NCBI GenBank assembly: GCA_027578815.1
Contig: JANBTH010000301.1
Span: 1 to 21,541 of the forward strand
Direction: 5' to 3'
Length of the DNA: 21,541 bases
Origin: Coemansia sp. RSA 1804
Lineage: Eukaryota; Kickxellomycota; Kickxellomycetes; Kickxellales; Kickxellaceae
In this document: positions 18,934 to 21,541 of the stretch, piece after piece
How the letters are laid out: each line of letters opens with the position of its first letter
How positions within the stretch are numbered: position 1 is the first letter of the stretch
Made by a program: the position numbers and the translations under genes
Notes under the pieces: generated by a model
Told to the model about the DNA's origin: nothing
Seen by the model: only the letters and a program-made list of their open reading frames with translations
Databases searched by the model: none

Positions 18934-20471
18934 ATGTCTTTGTGTAGACTCAACGAAATCCTCAACAATATTTCGCCATACGAGGCGGCCATCGTCAGGA
19001 AGAATTTACTTCTGAATCGACTGCGCGCCCCTCGATTTGATATAATTTCAAGTGCTCCATCCGACATTGTCTGTAGAATTGCTTCATATTTGACGCCTGG
19101 TTGTCTGAGAGCATGGCTGCAGGTAAGCTTTATGTTTAGCCATTACTCCATATGTGTGACCTATACTCTCCCCCTCCCCCGACTAAACCTGTATTGTGCT
19201 GCTAAGCATTAATGGTTATCCTTGAATGTGTAGATTAGCAGGGCTTGGCGATCGTATGCTCTTTCCACTGTTGTTGTCAACGACGCTCTCAAAAGAATGC
19301 AGTCTGTTAGTGCAATTCCCTCTACACTGGAGACGCCGAGGCAGAAGTTGCACTGGCTCGAGGCGCGTGAGAGGACTTGGAAGAGCGGAAAGCACCCACA
19401 TGAAAGGCAACTAACATGCTCAAGTGCCACCTCAATATCCATATGCGGGGGATGGGTTGCATTGGGTCTTAAAACCAGTATCTCAGCATACTTCACTACG
19501 CGTTCAATGGATAACTGCGTGGTCAAAAGACAGGAAACTCAAGTTAAACATCTGTCAGTCTGCCCATCAGGTAGAGCAGTTATGAGCTCAAGCTATCTTC
19601 GTGAAGCTCGGGTATTTCCACTGCAGAAAAATGAAGGGGATCTATATGATGTGCCACTATTCTACATAGTGTATAATCTGGTCTCAATTGTCCGAATCCA
19701 TCTTTATTACAACTTTGCGGCACTTATCAGAAGCGACAATATAATAGACGTGTACGATTGGAAGGGACATATATTGGTGTCTCGGTTTACGTTTCGTGAT
19801 ATCCATGTAAGTCAACGACAACACAGCCAACTGTCTAGAGACCTTTAACGCGTTGTCGACCGGTTAACCTCATATATACTAACTTTCTTAAATGCAAGAC
19901 TATGTAGGTATGCGACGCGAATGTCTGCCCAGGTAATACTTTGGTCGTTGTTACGGATAACTGGGAGGTTATTATATTCGATATTCTCTCTAAATCTGAA
20001 ATACATCGATTCTGGGCAAAGCATCCAGATGGCCCTCCTTCTCCGCAGGAAACTGAGCCACGTCTAAACACAGCGTCATATGTACCAGACAGACTATGTA
20101 TATCGCTCTACTCTTCTAAGAGCCATGCGTCTTTTGTATTTCTGCAGGACCAAATACGGGCTGTTAGCATCGTTTACACGGTGGCAGACGAGCATGAGAC
20201 CATCGTGTGTGCTGGAATTCTCTTTTCAGTAGCTTTCTCTGCTCAGGAACACGAACCGAAACAGCATGGTTGCAGGCTGTATTTTATAGCTGATGGCCAG
20301 CGAGGAAAGCAAGATTGCAGCAGGCGTACTTGTATTTTTAGATCATACGATCCTAGCAAGGCTAATCAGCAAGCTATTGCGATGATGGATGATAATCAGA
20401 TTGCTTTTTGTGACAATCGTGGCTCTTTTATGCTTAGCATTTTGCGTACTGCGAGTAGGTCATTATTTTGA
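18934..20471 (+). CDS. F-box protein, probable beta-propeller-like C-terminus, three exons
   Basis: Exons 18934-19122, 19234-19806 and 19908-20471 (TGA) give 441 residues; both junctions are phase 0. The F-box lies at about 38-75: IISSAPSDIVCRIASYLTPG, then WLQ joined across intron 1 to ISRAWRSYAL. The L-P-like start, hydrophobic spacing and the S-R-x-W at its end are the family pattern. F-box proteins dock on Skp1 of SCF ubiquitin ligases and pick substrates with the rest of the chain. That part here (about 150-430) has repeated strands such as NIIDVYDWKGHILVSRF and TLVVVTDNWEVIIFDI, which resemble degenerate WD-like blades; this is an inference. An alternative donor at 20455 could skip the stop and join the downstream ORF. 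An 8-codon uORF overlaps the start. Confidence 0.8.
19123..19233 (+). other. Intron 1 of the F-box gene
   Basis: Donor GTAAGC at 19123 and acceptor TGTGTAG ending 19233, 111 bases, phase 0. An ACTAAAC-type branch motif sits in the middle third. Splicing restores the C-terminal helix of the F-box (WLQ to ISRAW). Confidence 0.85.
19807..19907 (+). other. Intron 2 of the F-box gene
   Basis: Donor GTAAGT at 19807, exact TACTAAC branch site at 19877-19883, acceptor TATGTAG ending 19907; 101 bases, phase 0. The three signals together make this the clearest intron in the window. The nearer AG at 19897-19898 would put an in-frame TAG shortly after the junction. Confidence 0.9.
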
Positions 20472-20588
20472 AAGTACGCACAATCGCCCCACTTTTTTTC
20501 CCTCTTCATCAACATATTTTTGAATCTATCCTTGCTAGTTTCTATTATTATTGTTTAGAATAACGAAAACTGTTTTTGTTTTCTAATC
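20472..20588. other. Short T-rich spacer between the F-box and PPR-like ORFs
   Basis: 117 bases, strongly T-rich, with a TCTAATC motif just before the PPR-like ATG. It serves either as terminator plus promoter for two genes or as the body of an intron. The sequence alone does not decide. Confidence 0.4.
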
Positions 20589-21541
20589 ATGACAGGTGGA
20601 CGAAGGGCTCGCAGGGAATATCCGGGCTACAGAACGGCCCTCGGCGACTTTCTCGCGCCCAAGACACAAACGGGTCGGACCAGCATGACCTTTTCGACAA
20701 CATACAACATGATCAGCTCACAAATCCAAATGCTGGCACTGGCCACAGAAACCCGTCAATACACGACATTGAGGCTGCCAACTAGCCAGTGGGGTTTGCC
20801 TGTGGTCACCATAACAGCACTCACTCTTTTGGGTCGCACAGCACAGACGCTTCTTACGTTCTCGCTTCAGGACAAAGTTATTAGTGTAGCACCGCTGCTT
20901 AGTATGCAGCGGATCAGCAAGTGCCGTGTCTCGACATATGTTCAAATGTGGGCACAGGAGGAGAACAGTGTTTTGAAGCTAGCTGCCAATCCAGCTACGG
21001 TTACTCAGGCTATCAAAATGTACAAAGGAAACTTTCTGAAAATACCATTATCTTCAAATACGCCATGGATCCTTTTGAGCGAAATCTGCAGAACACAAGA
21101 TACAGTAGACCCACATTTTGAGTGGCTAGTCCAGTCTATCCGCACGATGTACAAGGGGAAGGACCAGAGCATAGGTGAGCTACTTCTTCGGGCATACATA
21201 TACACAGGCGATCGAGGTACACTACGTGACAGCGTGTGGGAGCTCTGCAGGAACCCCAAAGCGTTGAGTGCATTGACAGTATCTGAGATATTTTTGGAGC
21301 TTTGGAGTTCGAGAGAGGATCGCAAACTGGCATGCACATTGTGGGCTTCCATGTCTCAACTTCCAGACTTTATCCCCTCACAGTCTTGCGTGAAACTTGC
21401 GCTAAAGTTGGCCATAGTTTCTAGAGATATTGATCTAGCCAGACACACGTACAATTTGATTGTCTCTGGCAAATGGGCTAGTATTAAGCCTGGGTTCTGG
21501 GCTGATAGTCTGATAATACACGGCCTTGCGAATGAGGGCCT
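20589..21541 (+). CDS. Helical-repeat (PPR-like) protein, 3' end beyond window
   Basis: Open frame from ATG at 20589 to the right edge, 317 codons without a stop. The N-terminus is basic (GGRRARREYPGYR) and could be a mitochondrial presequence. From about residue 200 the chain is a series of amphipathic helix pairs of roughly 35 residues. The last ones (LACTLWASMSQLPDFIPS, LAIVSRDIDLARHTYNLI) look like the A and B helices of pentatricopeptide repeats. PPR proteins bind organellar RNA and act in its processing, stability or translation. The assignment is by pattern only; other TPR-like repeats are possible. An alternative model has no start here: an intron 20455-20595 (GTAGGT to GACAG) would join this frame to the upstream F-box gene. 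Confidence 0.6.
   Translation, partial: MTGGRRARREYPGYRTALGDFLAPKTQTGRTSMTFSTTYNMISSQIQMLALATETRQYTTLRLPTSQWGLPVVTITALTLLGRTAQTLLTFSLQDKVISVAPLLSMQRISKCRVSTYVQMWAQEENSVLKLAANPATVTQAIKMYKGNFLKIPLSSNTPWILLSEICRTQDTVDPHFEWLVQSIRTMYKGKDQSIGELLLRAYIYTGDRGTLRDSVWELCRNPKALSALTVSEIFLELWSSREDRKLACTLWASMSQLPDFIPSQSCVKLALKLAIVSRDIDLARHTYNLIVSGKWASIKPGFWADSLIIHGLANEG

Noticed and set aside
20576..20785. 69-codon ORF at the start of the PPR-like region
   Set aside because: A different frame from the one that stays open to the window edge, and it stops at 20785.
1..21541. tRNA, rRNA, transposon or CRISPR content
   Set aside because: No T-loop plus acceptor pattern, transposase motif, long terminal or inverted repeat, or spaced direct repeat was seen by eye. 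A covariance-model or self-alignment run was not possible.

Overview
The window looks like nuclear DNA from an intron-poor fungus. It carries a P5B ATPase, a Coa1-type cytochrome oxidase assembly factor, a mitochondrial EngB GTPase, Upf2, a Mid2-like surface protein, an F-box protein and a PPR-like protein. Introns are few and short (56-base internal exon, introns of about 100-180 bases, GTAAG donors, one exact TACTAAC branch site). Genes are separated by pyrimidine-rich leaders. An early-diverging (zygomycete-grade, possibly kickxellomycete) fungus would fit, but that placement is an impression from style and not shown by the sequence. I see no sign of a mobile element, tRNA, rRNA or CRISPR array.

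Left third, minus strand (1-7803): three genes read leftward. A three-exon P5B-type P-ATPase (YPK9/ATP13A2 family, vacuole/lysosome-type polyamine or cation pump) runs off the left edge just before its C-terminus. Upstream of it are COA1 and a GTPBP8/MRX8-type GTPase, in tandem with 367 bases between their coding regions; both have mitochondrial presequence-like N-termini.

Middle, plus strand (7804-17169): a 1.24 kb divergent intergenic region feeds an unrecognised type I membrane protein. Its upstream side is free of ATG for 817 bases, which suggests a long 5' leader, probably with an intron. A 1.25 kb gap follows, then a cysteine-free mucin-like single-pass surface protein resembling Mid2/Wsc-type wall sensors in architecture only. 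Next is an uninterrupted UPF2 (NMD2) gene, whose start codon is overlapped by a 14-codon upstream ORF.

Right part, plus strand (17170-21541): a small doubtful minus-strand ORF, then a divergent Rab/Ypt-like GTPase with a Val at the catalytic Gln position and no C-terminal prenylation motif. Next are a three-exon F-box protein with a probable beta-propeller-like C-terminal half and a helical-repeat (PPR-like) protein that runs off the right edge. The last two might instead be a single spliced gene.

The genes do not form an operon or a defence or biosynthetic cluster. Mitochondrial biogenesis (COA1, the EngB GTPase, perhaps the PPR-like protein) is over-represented, but by too few genes to mean much. 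I found no convincing undescribed system. The best leads are the degenerate Rab-like GTPase, the ATG-purged leader, the overlapping uORF on the NMD factor UPF2, and the unresolved F-box/PPR boundary.
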